From JBKBRC01 sp046292345 (GTDB taxonomy: Bacteria > Bacteroidota > Rhodothermia > Rhodothermales > Rubricoccaceae): a stretch of DNA of 64,000 bases. The notes beneath the pieces are model-generated. The model was not told the origin of the DNA, ran no database searches, and was given only the letters and a program-made list of their open reading frames with translations. Both the position numbers and the translations under genes were made by a program. Location: NCBI GenBank assembly GCA_046292345.1, contig JBKBRC010000011.1:1-64000 (forward strand). Reading direction: 5' to 3'. Numbering within the stretch: the stretch's first letter is position 1; the number at the start of each line of letters is the position of its first letter. Positions 1 through 9,230 of the stretch are shown here, one piece after another.

Positions 1-39
1 CCGCTCGCCGTCCGGCCGCTCGCCGTCCGACCGCTCGCC
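1..39. repeat. 15-bp tandem repeat, 2.6 copies
   Basis: CCGCTCGCCGTCCGG is repeated at 1-15 and 16-30 (one mismatch), with a partial third copy to 39. It lies just before the first gene, and the array may continue outside the window. It is one of many 11-21 bp tandem duplications between genes here. Confidence 0.85.
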
Positions 40-54
40 TGCTACGCCCACGTC

Positions 55-2613
55 GTGCTTGCCCGCTCCAGCCGCCGCTACCTCCTCCGCCACCCCTGGC
101 TGACCGCGCTCTCGGTGCTCGGCGTGGCCGTGGGCGTGGCCGTCGTGGTGGCTGTAGACCTGGCCAACGCCAGCGCCACGCGTGCCTTTCAGCTCTCGGG
201 CGAGGCCGTCACCGGCCGCGCGACGCACCAGGTCGTCGGAGGACCGGGAGGGCTCGAGGCCGGCCTCTACCGCCGGCTCCGCGTAGACCTCGGCGTGCGC
301 GAGGCCGCGCCCGTCGCCGACGGCTTCGTGCGCCCCGAGGCCGACTCGGCGCGCGTGCTCCAGGTGCTCGGCGTGGACCTCTTCGCCGAGGACGCTTTCC
401 GCCCCTACGTCGGCTCCGGCGACGGCTTCGACCTGGCGGCGTTCCTGACCACGCCCGGCGCGGCGCTCCTCTCGGACGAGACGCGCCGCGCGCTCGGTCT
501 GGCCGAGGGTGACACGCTCGCGCTCCGCGCCGACGGGCGCGCCGTCGCGGCGCGCGTCGCCGGCACGATCACCCCCGAGGACGCTCGCAGCCGCAGCGCG
601 CTCCAGAACCTGCTCGTCGTGGACCTGGCGACGGCGCAGGAGTGGCTCGGCCTGACGGGCACGCCCGGCGCGTCCGACAGCCTCGGGCGCCTCTCGCGCA
701 TCGACCTGATCCTGCCCGAGGGAACCGAGGGCGAGGCGCTCCGCGCGCGCATCGAGGCCGCGCTCCCGCCCGAGGCAGCTCTCCGCAAGGCCGGTGAACA
801 GGCCGCTGCGCTCGAGACCATGACGGCCGCGTTTCGCCTCAACCTGACCGCGCTCAGCCTGCTCGCGCTCGTCGTGGGGGTTTTCCTGATCTACAACACG
901 GTCACGTTCTCGGTCGTGCAGCGGCGGCGGCTGATCGGGACGTTCCGGGCGCTCGGCGTGACACGCGGCGAGGTGTTCCGGCTGGTGCTCCTCGAGGCGC
1001 TCGCCGTGGGCGCCGTCGGGGCGATGCTCGGCGTCGTACTCGGGCTCGCGCTGGGCAGCGGGCTCACGCGCCTGGTCACGCAGACCATCGGCGACCTGTA
1101 CTTCGTAGTGCGCGTGCGCGAGTTCACGCCTGACCCGGCCGCGCTCGCCAAGGGCGTCGCGCTCGGGCTCGCGGCCACGCTTGCGGCGGCGGTGCTGCCG
1201 GCGCGCGAGGCGACAACCGCCCCGCCGGCCTCGGCGCTGCGGCGCTCGTCCGAGGAGGCCGGTCTGGCCCGGGGCGCGGGGCGGCTCGCGCTCGGCGGCC
1301 TCGCGTGCGGGGCGGCAGGGCTGGCCATGCTGCGCCTGCCGGGCGGCATCGGGCCGGCCTACGGCGGGCTGCTGCTCGTGCTGCTCGGCTTCGCGCTCGC
1401 GGCGCCATGGCTCACGCGGCAGTACGTGCGCGGGATGGCGCCGCTGGCCGGGCGGCTCTTCGGGCCGGTTGGGCGGATGGCCGCGCGCGGCATCACGGCC
1501 AGCCTGAGCCGCACGGCCGTGGCGGTGGCCGCGCTCGCCGTGGCCGTGGCCGCGACCGTCGGCGTGGGTACGATGATCACCTCGTTCCGCACGACGGTCG
1601 TCGAGTGGCTCGGCAGCGCCCTCCGCGCCGACGTCTACATCTCGCCGCCGAGCCTCGTGTTCCGGCGCGGCGGCGGCGTGATCGACCCGGCGCTGGCAGC
1701 CGACCTGGCGGCCCTGCCGGGCGTGGCCGGCGTAGACGCGCTCCGCGCGCGCACGCTCGAGACCGAGCGCGGCGCCATCGACCTGGGCGCGGCCGACCTC
1801 GCGGGCGTCCGTGCGGCCATCTACCGCTACCAGCAGGGCACGCCCGAGGAGGCCGCCGCCGCCGCGCGCGCCGGCGCCGTGCTCGTCTCGGAGCCGTTCG
1901 CGCGCCGCTTCGGCGTGACGCGCGGCGACTCGGTCACGCTGCCTACCGACCGCGGCCCGCGCGCCTTCCGCGTCGGCGGCGTCTACTACGAGTACGGCTC
2001 CGACCTCGGCACGGCCCTGCTCGACGACGCCGTCTTCGACCGCTACTTTCGCGACCCGGGCCTCTCGGGCCTGGCGCTCACGGCCGCACCGGGGCAGGAC
2101 GTGGACGCGCTCGTGGCGGCCGCGCAGGCCACGGCGGCCGGGCGGCAGCAGCTCCAGATCCGCTCCAACCGCGCGCTCCGCGAGGCCAGCATCGAGCTGT
2201 TCGACCAGACGTTCCTCGTCACGTCCGTCCTGCGCCTGCTGGCCGTCGTGGTGGCGTTCGTAGGCGTGCTCTCGGCCCTGATGGCGCTCCAGCTCGAGCG
2301 CCGGCGCGAACTGGCCGTGCTGCGCGCCCAGGGCCTGACGCCGGCCGAGCTGCGCCGCATGGTGCTCGTGCAGACGGGCCTGATGGGCCTGTGGGCGGGC
2401 GCGCTCGCGGTCCCGCTCGGGCTCGCGATGGCGGCCGTGCTCGTGTTCGTCGTCAACGTGCGCGCGTTCGGTTGGACGCTCGCGTTCGTCGCCGAGCCGT
2501 CCGTGCTCGCGCAGGCGCTCGCGCTCGCGCTCGCCGCGGCCGTGCTGGCCGGGCTCTACCCGGCCTGGCAGATGGCCCGCACCGATCCCGCCCTCGCCCT
2601 CCGCGAAGAATGA
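55..2613 (+). CDS. FtsX-family ABC transporter permease (AttF/AttG-like)
   Basis: 852-residue integral membrane permease of an ABC transporter, probably moving lipophilic or lipoprotein substrates. The layout is a TM anchor near residues 15-35, a periplasmic MacB-like domain, a first FtsX block of three helices around 260-390, a further TM stretch near 410-470, a second periplasmic region, and a second FtsX block around 725-845 (motif LRAQGLTPAELRRMV). The duplicated-FtsX length is typical of SalY/LolC-like fused permeases. The start is GTG at 55 with no in-frame ATG close by. The stop overlaps the AttH-like gene (ATGA). The partner ATPase is not in the window and is expected upstream. Family is clear; substrate is unknown. 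Confidence 0.88.
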   Translation: MLARSSRRYLLRHPWLTALSVLGVAVGVAVVVAVDLANASATRAFQLSGEAVTGRATHQVVGGPGGLEAGLYRRLRVDLGVREAAPVADGFVRPEADSARVLQVLGVDLFAEDAFRPYVGSGDGFDLAAFLTTPGAALLSDETRRALGLAEGDTLALRADGRAVAARVAGTITPEDARSRSALQNLLVVDLATAQEWLGLTGTPGASDSLGRLSRIDLILPEGTEGEALRARIEAALPPEAALRKAGEQAAALETMTAAFRLNLTALSLLALVVGVFLIYNTVTFSVVQRRRLIGTFRALGVTRGEVFRLVLLEALAVGAVGAMLGVVLGLALGSGLTRLVTQTIGDLYFVVRVREFTPDPAALAKGVALGLAATLAAAVLPAREATTAPPASALRRSSEEAGLARGAGRLALGGLACGAAGLAMLRLPGGIGPAYGGLLLVLLGFALAAPWLTRQYVRGMAPLAGRLFGPVGRMAARGITASLSRTAVAVAALAVAVAATVGVGTMITSFRTTVVEWLGSALRADVYISPPSLVFRRGGGVIDPALAADLAALPGVAGVDALRARTLETERGAIDLGAADLAGVRAAIYRYQQGTPEEAAAAARAGAVLVSEPFARRFGVTRGDSVTLPTDRGPRAFRVGGVYYEYGSDLGTALLDDAVFDRYFRDPGLSGLALTAAPGQDVDALVAAAQATAAGRQQLQIRSNRALREASIELFDQTFLVTSVLRLLAVVVAFVGVLSALMALQLERRRELAVLRAQGLTPAELRRMVLVQTGLMGLWAGALAVPLGLAMAAVLVFVVNVRAFGWTLAFVAEPSVLAQALALALAAAVLAGLYPAWQMARTDPALALREE

Positions 2614-3776
2614 AGCCCTCCGTCCTCGCCTGTGCTCTGGCCGGCGCGCTCGCGCTCGCGGCGTGCGACCGCGCCGGCGCGCCCGTCGAGACCAGCCTCT
2701 CGGTCGCCGAGGCGATGGCCTCTGACACGACCGGCTATGCCCGCGCCGACCGCGTGCGCGACTTCGTCTTTCCGGACGACTTCGGGCCGCACCCGGACTT
2801 CCGCACCGAGTGGTGGTACCTCACCGGCAACCTCCGCGCAACCGACGGCTCGGCGCGCGACTACGGCTTCCAGTTCACGCTCTTCCGGAACGCGCTCGTG
2901 CCGCCGGCCGCGCGCTCCCGGGGCCGCGCATCGGCGTGGGCCGCCGACCAGCTCTACCTCGCGCACGTCGCGCTGAGCGACCTCGCCGCCGGGCGCTTCT
3001 TTCACGACGAGCGCCTCGAGCGCGGCGCGGCCGGGCTTGCCGGCGCCCGGGCCGATCCTTTCCGCGTCTGGCTCGGTCCGCTCGACTTGCGGCTCGCCCC
3101 CGGCCGCACGGTCGGCGAGGCCATCCCGATGCGCCTGCGCGCCGAGGCCGGCGGGGCGGCCTACGACCTCACGCTGCAGCCGCTCAAGCCCATCGCCTTT
3201 CACGGCGAGCGCGGCCTGAGCCAGAAAGGCGACCGGCCAGGCGACGCCTCCTACTACTTCTCGTTCACGCGCATGGAGGCGCGAGGGACGGTGACGGTAG
3301 ACGGAAAAGCCGTTGCCGTACAGGGGCTTGCGTGGATGGATCGCGAGTGGTTCACGAACGCGCTGGCCGAGGACCAGGTCGGCTGGGACTGGTTCGCGCT
3401 TCACCTCGACGACGGGCGCGACCTGATGGTCTACCAGCTCCGCCGCCCCGATGGCTCCTTCGATCCCCGTTCGAAAGGCCTGCTCGTCGAGGCCGACGGC
3501 CGGCACCGCGTGCTGTCCTCGGGCGAGTACACGCTCACGCCCGAGGGCTGGTGGGCGGCGCCCGACGGCGCGCGCTACCCGGTCCGCTGGCGCGTGCGCG
3601 TGCCCGGCGAGGGGCTGGACCTGCGCGTGGCCGCGCGCCTGGAGGCGCAGGAGCATACGGCCTCGGCGGTACGCTACTGGGAGGGCGCCGTGGCCGTCTC
3701 GGGCTCGGTCTCCGGCCTGGGCTACCTCGAGATGACCGGCTACGCCGAGGCCGCCCAGCAAGGCCGCTCGCGCTGA
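2610..3776 (+). CDS. AttH-like lipoprotein (hydroxyneurosporene synthase / CrtC lipocalin family)
   Basis: 388 residues. A signal peptide ends in the lipobox ALAAC with Cys19, so the protein is a predicted lipoprotein. The body matches the AttH/CrtC family: FRTEWWYLTGNL near residue 67, an internal WMDREWF motif and a GLGYLEMTGYAE ending typical of these double-lipocalin proteins. Start ATG at 2610 overlaps the permease stop, so the pair is translationally coupled. In att-type operons (attEFGH of Agrobacterium) an ABC ATPase, FtsX permeases and AttH occur together, and the arrangement here is the same. Enzymatic hydratase activity is not implied; a role as the extracytoplasmic partner of the transporter is the more likely inference. 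Confidence 0.85.
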   Translation: MKPSVLACALAGALALAACDRAGAPVETSLSVAEAMASDTTGYARADRVRDFVFPDDFGPHPDFRTEWWYLTGNLRATDGSARDYGFQFTLFRNALVPPAARSRGRASAWAADQLYLAHVALSDLAAGRFFHDERLERGAAGLAGARADPFRVWLGPLDLRLAPGRTVGEAIPMRLRAEAGGAAYDLTLQPLKPIAFHGERGLSQKGDRPGDASYYFSFTRMEARGTVTVDGKAVAVQGLAWMDREWFTNALAEDQVGWDWFALHLDDGRDLMVYQLRRPDGSFDPRSKGLLVEADGRHRVLSSGEYTLTPEGWWAAPDGARYPVRWRVRVPGEGLDLRVAARLEAQEHTASAVRYWEGAVAVSGSVSGLGYLEMTGYAEAAQQGRSR

Positions 3777-3806
3777 CCGGATTCGGGACCGGAAGGCCGC
3801 GGCGCG

Positions 3807-6650
3807 TCAGCGCTGCGGTTGCACGCGCCCGCGCTCGATGTCCTCGAGCAGGAGGCGCGCCTCGTCCGCGGCGGCCTGCGCAGCGGCGCGCAGCGCCTCC
3901 CGCACGGCCGGGTTGGTTTCGCCGAGGGCATCGCTGGCGAGGCGCTCAGCGTCGCGGAGGCGGCGGCGGAGCTCGTTCGCAGACGGTAGCACGAGGGTGC
4001 GGAGCGAGTCCTCGGCCTGGCGGGCGCGCTCGAGCGCGCGCTCGGCCTCGCGCCGCTCGCGCCGCTCGCGAGCGGCCAGGTCGCGGGCCTGCCGCTCGGC
4101 GTCGCGCTCGCCCTCCCGTGCTGCCGCAACGCGCGGGTCTGGGCGGTCGGGCGCGGCCGAGGAGGGGGGCGCATCCGGGGCAGGCGCGCCGCGCAGCGAG
4201 CCGACCGCGTCGGCGATCCACGTCTCGAGGCGGTGCACGAAGCCGCGGCGCTGGATCTCCGGCGCCGGCGGGAAGGCGGCACGCGGCGAGACGAGGCCCT
4301 GGCGCTGCGCGGTGCGGAAGAAGTCGCCCACGACGCGGAGCGCGTTGTTGCCGCCCTGCTCCCAGTACGTCGAGCGGAAGGTGACGCGCGGGTCGTCAAA
4401 GCCCACCCACGCGCCGGCGACGAGCTCGGGGTGCATGAGCAGGAACCAGCCGTCGGCGCCGTCTTGCGTGGTGCCGGTCTTGCCGGCGAGGTCGCCCCGC
4501 ACGCCGAAGTCGCTGCGGACGCGGCGGGCGGTGCCGCGCGTGACGACGCCGCGCATCATGTCGAGCAGCGTCAGGCTCACGTCCGGTGCGAGCGCCTGGC
4601 GCGGCGGCGCCTCGAACGTGGCCAGCACGTTGCCCTCGCGGTCTTCGATGCGCGAGATCACGAGCGGCGCGCGGTAGCGCCCTTCGTCGGCGATCGTGGC
4701 GAAGGCGGACGTCATCTCGAGCAGCGTGACTTCGCTGGTGCCGAGCGCGATCGAGGGTACGGCCTCGAGGCGGCTCTGCACCACGCCCATCCGCCGTGCC
4801 ACGCGCGCCACGTCACGCGGCCCGACGCGCTCGACAAGCTGCGCGGCGACGGTGTTGGTGGACTGCTCGAGCGCGGCACGCAGCGTCATCTCCTCGCCCG
4901 AGATGGTGCCCGCGTTGGAGGGCCGCCATGTCGAGCCGTCGGTGAGCAGGATTTCGACGTCGGTGTCGCGGAGGCGGTCCTCCGGGGTGTAGCCCTCCTC
5001 GAGCGCGCGTGCGAACACGAACGGCTTGAACGTGGAGCCCGGCTGCCGCTGCGCCCGCGCGACGTGGTCGTAGCCGCCGCGGGCGAGGTCACGCCCGCCC
5101 ACCCAGACGCGTACGGCGCCCGTGCGCGGGTCGATGGCCGTCAGGCCGATCTCGAGGCGCGTCTTGGCCTGGCGGAGGCGGCGCATGAAGTCCGGATCGG
5201 CGCGGAGGCTATCGAGGGCGCGCGCCGAGTCGGCGCCGGCGGCACGCGCGCGCGCGAACTCGGCCGACTCGCGAATGAAGGCCGCCGTCACGTCGGGCCG
5301 CGCGGCCCAGAAGTGCGCGAACGGCTCGGTCGCACGCGCGGCCCGCTGGTAGGGCGTTGTGGTGCGGCCGAGCAGGCCGGCATGCGCGCGCCCCCACTCG
5401 ACGTCGGCGACGGCCTGGAGCGCGTCGCCGAAGGTGCGCACGGCCTGCTCGGCGGCCTGTTGCAGGCGGTAGTCGAGCGTGGTGTGGATGACGAGGCCGT
5501 CGGCGTGGAGCGAGTAGCCGTTGCGGGCAGCCCAGGCGCCGGCGACGGCGCGCACGTGCTCGGTGAAATGCGGCGCGCGGCTGGGGCGGACGGGCTGCCG
5601 CGCGAACTGCAGCCGCAGCGGCACGGCGCGCAGCGCCTCGAGGCGCTGCGGGGGAATGTGCCCCTCGCGTGCCATCAGGCCCAGGACGACGTTGCGGCGC
5701 TCGAGGGCGCGCTCGGGGTTGCGCACCGGGTTGTAGTAGCTCGTGCCCTTGAGCATGCCTACGAGCAGCGCCGCCTGCGTCGTGTCCAGCGTCGCTGCGG
5801 AGCGCCCGAAGTAGGTCCGCGCCGCCATCTCGATGCCGTAGGCCTCGTAGAGAAACGGGACCGTGTTGAGGTAGATTTCGAGGATGTCGTCTTTGTCGTG
5901 GACGGCCTCGATCTTGACTGCCGTGACGGCCTCCTTGAGCTTGCGCCCGAGCGAGGCCCGCCGGCCGATCTCCTCAGGGTAGAGGTTGCGCGCGAGCTGC
6001 TGCGTGATCGTCGAGCCGCCCTGCCGGTCGCCGAGCGCCGTGCGCAGGGCCGCGCCGAGCGTGCGGTACCAGTCGATGCCGCCGTGGCGGTAGAAGCGGC
6101 GATCCTCGGTCGCGATGAGCGCGTCGATGACCGGCGGCGCCACGTCCTCGAGGGCGACCCAGTCGCGGTTGAGCCGGTCGAAGCGCGTCAGCTCGACGCC
6201 GTCGGCGGAGACGGCGATGGCCGGCTGCGCGGCATGGGCCGTGCGGAGCGCCCCCGCGCCGGGCGTGAGCGGCCACAGCACGAGCACCGTCAGGACGAGC
6301 AGCAGGAGGGCGGTGCCGAGGCCCGCGGCGCCACGCTGCGCCAGTCCGAGCGCGGCCTGAGCCACGCGCGCGCGCGGCGGGAGCGGCGCGCGCGCGCGAA
6401 GGGCGCGGCTGAGCCGGACGATCCCGGGGCGGTAGGCCCGGCGCGTGGCGTGCCACAGGCCGCGCGTGGCGCGTCGCGCCGCGCGCGCCGTCAGGCGTCC
6501 GCCTGCCCGGAGCGCGGCGCCGGCCACGCTGCCCTTGCGCTCGGTGCCGCGCTTCTCGGGGCCGGGAGGGCCGCCGGGCGGGAAGCGCTCGGCGCGGCGC
6601 GCGCCAGGCGCCGGATGCAGGGGCGGGTTGGGAGGCGAAGCGGAAGGCAT
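3807..6650 (-). CDS. mrcA: Penicillin-binding protein 1A (bifunctional transglycosylase/transpeptidase)
   Basis: 947-residue class A PBP that polymerises and cross-links peptidoglycan at the cytoplasmic membrane. A long basic cytoplasmic tail (1-110) precedes one TM helix near 112-128. The GT51 domain carries catalytic Glu182 in TEDRRFYRHGG and the GGSTITQQ motif at 211-218. The transpeptidase domain has SxxK at Ser539-Lys542, SxN at 597-599 and KTG at 724-726, so both activities look intact. The last 75 or so residues are a Glu/Arg/Ala-rich predicted coiled coil, not part of the core fold. The gene is convergent with the AttH-like gene, 30 bp apart. The N-terminal 100 residues are unusually proline/arginine-rich, and a later start cannot be ruled out. 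Confidence 0.95.
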   Translation of the reverse strand: MPSASPPNPPLHPAPGARRAERFPPGGPPGPEKRGTERKGSVAGAALRAGGRLTARAARRATRGLWHATRRAYRPGIVRLSRALRARAPLPPRARVAQAALGLAQRGAAGLGTALLLLVLTVLVLWPLTPGAGALRTAHAAQPAIAVSADGVELTRFDRLNRDWVALEDVAPPVIDALIATEDRRFYRHGGIDWYRTLGAALRTALGDRQGGSTITQQLARNLYPEEIGRRASLGRKLKEAVTAVKIEAVHDKDDILEIYLNTVPFLYEAYGIEMAARTYFGRSAATLDTTQAALLVGMLKGTSYYNPVRNPERALERRNVVLGLMAREGHIPPQRLEALRAVPLRLQFARQPVRPSRAPHFTEHVRAVAGAWAARNGYSLHADGLVIHTTLDYRLQQAAEQAVRTFGDALQAVADVEWGRAHAGLLGRTTTPYQRAARATEPFAHFWAARPDVTAAFIRESAEFARARAAGADSARALDSLRADPDFMRRLRQAKTRLEIGLTAIDPRTGAVRVWVGGRDLARGGYDHVARAQRQPGSTFKPFVFARALEEGYTPEDRLRDTDVEILLTDGSTWRPSNAGTISGEEMTLRAALEQSTNTVAAQLVERVGPRDVARVARRMGVVQSRLEAVPSIALGTSEVTLLEMTSAFATIADEGRYRAPLVISRIEDREGNVLATFEAPPRQALAPDVSLTLLDMMRGVVTRGTARRVRSDFGVRGDLAGKTGTTQDGADGWFLLMHPELVAGAWVGFDDPRVTFRSTYWEQGGNNALRVVGDFFRTAQRQGLVSPRAAFPPAPEIQRRGFVHRLETWIADAVGSLRGAPAPDAPPSSAAPDRPDPRVAAAREGERDAERQARDLAARERRERREAERALERARQAEDSLRTLVLPSANELRRRLRDAERLASDALGETNPAVREALRAAAQAAADEARLLLEDIERGRVQPQR

Positions 6651-6729
6651 GCCGAAATCCTACGGGCGAGATCCGTGGGTCAGGGTGCGCGCTACGCAGG
6701 AGGGCCGCGCGGGATGCAGGCACGCAGGC

Positions 6730-7071
6730 TCAGGCGCGGAAGATGAAGTAGACCGCGCCGAGCAGGCACAGGCCGGCCCACAAGAAATCCAGCCGGAGGG
6801 GCTGCTTCATGTAGAGCACGGCGAAGGGCACGAACACGAGCAGCGTGATCACCTCCTGCATGATCTTGAGCTGCGGCAGCGACAGCGCCGTGTAGCCGAT
6901 CCGGTTGGCCGGCACCATCACGAGGTACTCGAAAAACGCAATGCTCCAGGCCGCGAGCACGGCCACCATGAGCGGACTGTTGCGAAGGTGCCCGAGGTGC
7001 CCGTACCAGGCAAACGTCATGAACACGTTCGAGACGGTGAGCAGCAGGGCGGTCTGAAGCCAGATAGGCAT
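6730..7071 (-). CDS. DMT-superfamily small membrane protein (DUF486)
   Basis: 113 residues with four predicted transmembrane helices, matching the DUF486 family (motifs FMTFAWYGHLGH, EYLVMVPANRIGY and LPQLKIMQE, all characteristic). DUF486 proteins resemble half-size drug/metabolite transporters; substrate unknown. ATG at 7071 is preferred over the upstream in-frame TTG at 7089. A TAGCTTGC -7-like box lies 25 nt upstream. Confidence 0.85.
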   Translation of the reverse strand: MPIWLQTALLLTVSNVFMTFAWYGHLGHLRNSPLMVAVLAAWSIAFFEYLVMVPANRIGYTALSLPQLKIMQEVITLLVFVPFAVLYMKQPLRLDFLWAGLCLLGAVYFIFRA

Positions 7072-7096
7072 CGCGTGCGGGGCAGTCAAACAGCCC

Positions 7097-7104
7097 GCAA
7101 GCTA
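7097..7104 (-). promoter_or_regulatory. -7-like promoter box TAGCTTGC
   Basis: TAGCTTGC on the minus strand, 25 nt before the ATG of the DUF486 gene. It resembles the Bacteroidota -7 consensus TAnnTTTG and recurs before other genes in this window at nearly the same distance. No clear -33 element is visible. Confidence 0.45.
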
Positions 7105-7120
7105 GGTCCGCATCGGAGTC

Positions 7121-7723
7121 TCAGCGTGAGACTTTTGCATCAGGGCCGCGTCCGGGGCGGCCCGCGTCCTCGGGAAAGAGCGCGCGGTAGCGGGCGGCAT
7201 CGGCGCGGAGGGCGCGTGCGCGCGCGGCACGGTCGGAGGCTGGGAGGTCGTGCAGAACGCGCCCGTGCTCGTCGGCCCAGACGGCGAGGCTGTCCTGCGC
7301 GGACGCGTAGCGTGCGAACGCGTAGCGTGCGAACGCGTAGCGTGCGAACGGGGCACGCACGAATACGAGCGCGCTGCCGTCGAGGTAGTAGTCCGACGTG
7401 CCCGTCATCTGGCCCGCGTCGTCGGGCTCGGTGACCGTAATACGCTGCCCGGTGCCCTCGGCGAAGAACGTCACGCGCCGCGGCGGCGCCTCGGCCGAGG
7501 CCGGCTGTTCGGCCGAGAGAACCCGCGCGCCCGGCAGGGCCGCGAGACTGTCTAGGCGTGCCGCGAAGGTCTCGGCCTGCGCGAGCAGAACGGCTGGCGC
7601 AGCCTGCGGCGGAGGCGTCTCCGGAGCGAGCGGCGCGGCCGAGGGCGCCGAGGCGGAAGTTTCGGGGGGCGTCTCGGGCGCGCAGGCGGCCAGAAGAAGC
7701 ACGAACGCGAGCGGGCGTAGCAT
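7121..7723 (-). CDS. Putative lipoprotein with ARYAF repeats
   Basis: 200 residues. The signal peptide ends at lipobox LLAAC (Cys14), so this is a predicted lipoprotein. A Pro/Glu/Ala/Ser-rich linker follows (residues 15-45), then a region I do not recognise. Residues about 125-140 are three copies of a five-residue unit (ARYAF) encoded by a perfect 15-bp tandem repeat. The repeat keeps frame, so copy number could vary without breaking the gene. ATG at 7723 is the only reasonable start. Function unknown. Confidence 0.75.
   Translation of the reverse strand: MLRPLAFVLLLAACAPETPPETSASAPSAAPLAPETPPPQAAPAVLLAQAETFAARLDSLAALPGARVLSAEQPASAEAPPRRVTFFAEGTGQRITVTEPDDAGQMTGTSDYYLDGSALVFVRAPFARYAFARYAFARYASAQDSLAVWADEHGRVLHDLPASDRAARARALRADAARYRALFPEDAGRPGRGPDAKVSR
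7303..7347. repeat. 15-bp coding tandem repeat, 3 perfect copies
   Basis: ACGCGTAGCGTGCGA (plus strand) occurs at 7303-7317, 7318-7332 and 7333-7347 without mismatch, inside the lipoprotein gene. The unit length is a multiple of three, so each copy adds five residues. Confidence 0.95.
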
Positions 7724-7818
7724 GGGGGAGCGGGTTCTGCGCGTCCTTGTACGCAGCCGCTCTGCCTCCGGATCACCGCTCTCCGCCCTGCGTACAGCCG
7801 CCCCCCACCGCGCCGCCC

Positions 7819-9198
7819 ATGTCCGAGACGCTCGTTCCTGCCGCCCCCCTCGCCCTCCCCGACACGGGTCCGGTGACCGACCACCCGGCGTTCGTGTTCG
7901 AGCGCGCCGAGGGACGCATCGAGGCCTACCGTCACCGCGGCAACGGGCTCGCGCTGCTGCTGCTGCCCGAGGCCGCCGCGCCCGTGGCGGCGCTCCAGGT
8001 GACGTACCGCGTCGGCAGCCGCAACGAGGGCGCCGGCCTGACGGGGGCCACGCACCTGCTCGAGCACCTTATGTTCAAGGGCACCGAGCGCTTCAACCGC
8101 GAGGCGGGCACGAGCATCTTCGAGACGCTCCAGGCCGTCGGGGCGCAGCTCAACGCGACGACCTGGTACGACCGCACCAACTACTACGCGCTCGTGCCGA
8201 GTGAACACCTGGGGCTCGTGGCGGAGATCGAAGCAGACCGCATGCGCGGCGCCCGCATCTCCGAGCGCGACCTCGCGGCCGAGCGCACGGTGGTGCTCAA
8301 CGAGCTCGACCGGGGCGAGAACGACCCCATGCGCGTGCTCATCCACGCCGTCTATGCGACCGCGTTTCTCGCGCACCCCTACAGGCACCCCGTCATCGGC
8401 TGGCGCTCGGACGTCGAGACGGTCTCGGCGGCGGGCCTGCGCCACTTCTACGACACGTACTACTGGCCCTGCAACGCGACCGTGAGCGTGGCCGGGCAGG
8501 TCGAGCGCCGCGCCGTGCTCGACCTCGTCGACGCGCACTTCGGGAGCATCCCGGCCGGGCCGGGCGAAGATGTCGTCGCGCCCGAGTCGGTCACGCGCGA
8601 GCCCGAGCAGCGCGGCGAGCGCCGCGTGACGATCCGGCAGGCCGGCGAGCTCGGCGCGGTCGTGCTCGGGTACAAAGCCCCCGCAGGCCTCGAGCGCGAC
8701 GCCGACGCGCTCGACGTGCTCGTGCAGGTGCTCGCGCACGGCAACTCGAGCCGCCTCTTCCGCCGCCTGACCGATCGCGGCCTCACGGCTGCCGCGTTCG
8801 CGTTTTATCCGCGCCTGCGCGATCCGGGCCTGTTCCTGCTCTACGGCGCGCTCACGCCCGGGACCCCGGCGGCCGACGTGGAGGCAGGGCTGCGCGAGGC
8901 GCTGCGCGAGGTGGCGCGCAAGGGCATCACCGCGGCCGAACTGGCGCGCGCGCGCCGGCAGGTCGTGGCCGAGGAGGCCTTCGCGCGTGACGGGCCGTTC
9001 TCGGTCGTGGCGCAGCTCAACGAGGCCATCGCCGTGGGCGACTGGACGCTCTTCGCGCGCTACCGCGAGCGCATCGAGGCGGTCACAGCCGAAGACGTGC
9101 AGGCGGCCGCGGCCCGCCTGGACAACGATGACCGTCTCACCGTAGGCGTCTACGAGCCCATCACGCCCGACGCGCCGCCGGAAGCGGCCGCACCGTGA
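7819..9198 (+). CDS. M16 family zinc metallopeptidase (active subunit)
   Basis: 459-residue insulinase-family peptidase. The zinc/catalytic motif HxxEH is at 79-83 (HLLEH), and the distal Glu ligand is in ERTVVLNELDR about 75 residues later, so the active site is complete. The C-terminal half is a second M16 domain. Start ATG at 7819. The next gene, 32 bp downstream, is a homologous M16 protein without HxxEH. Active/inactive M16 pairs form heterodimers in other bacteria, so the two products probably work together in the periplasm or cytoplasm; no clear signal peptide is visible in this subunit. Confidence 0.92.
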   Translation: MSETLVPAAPLALPDTGPVTDHPAFVFERAEGRIEAYRHRGNGLALLLLPEAAAPVAALQVTYRVGSRNEGAGLTGATHLLEHLMFKGTERFNREAGTSIFETLQAVGAQLNATTWYDRTNYYALVPSEHLGLVAEIEADRMRGARISERDLAAERTVVLNELDRGENDPMRVLIHAVYATAFLAHPYRHPVIGWRSDVETVSAAGLRHFYDTYYWPCNATVSVAGQVERRAVLDLVDAHFGSIPAGPGEDVVAPESVTREPEQRGERRVTIRQAGELGAVVLGYKAPAGLERDADALDVLVQVLAHGNSSRLFRRLTDRGLTAAAFAFYPRLRDPGLFLLYGALTPGTPAADVEAGLREALREVARKGITAAELARARRQVVAEEAFARDGPFSVVAQLNEAIAVGDWTLFARYRERIEAVTAEDVQAAAARLDNDDRLTVGVYEPITPDAPPEAAAP

Positions 9199-9230
9199 TC
9201 CTTCGCCCCGCTTGCCCCACAACCGCTCTC

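Noticed and set aside
1305..2610. Long open frame running from inside the permease gene into the AttH-like gene
   Set aside because: The upstream part is Arg/Ala/Gly-rich shadow translation of the permease; the real gene starts at ATG 2610 with a lipoprotein signal.
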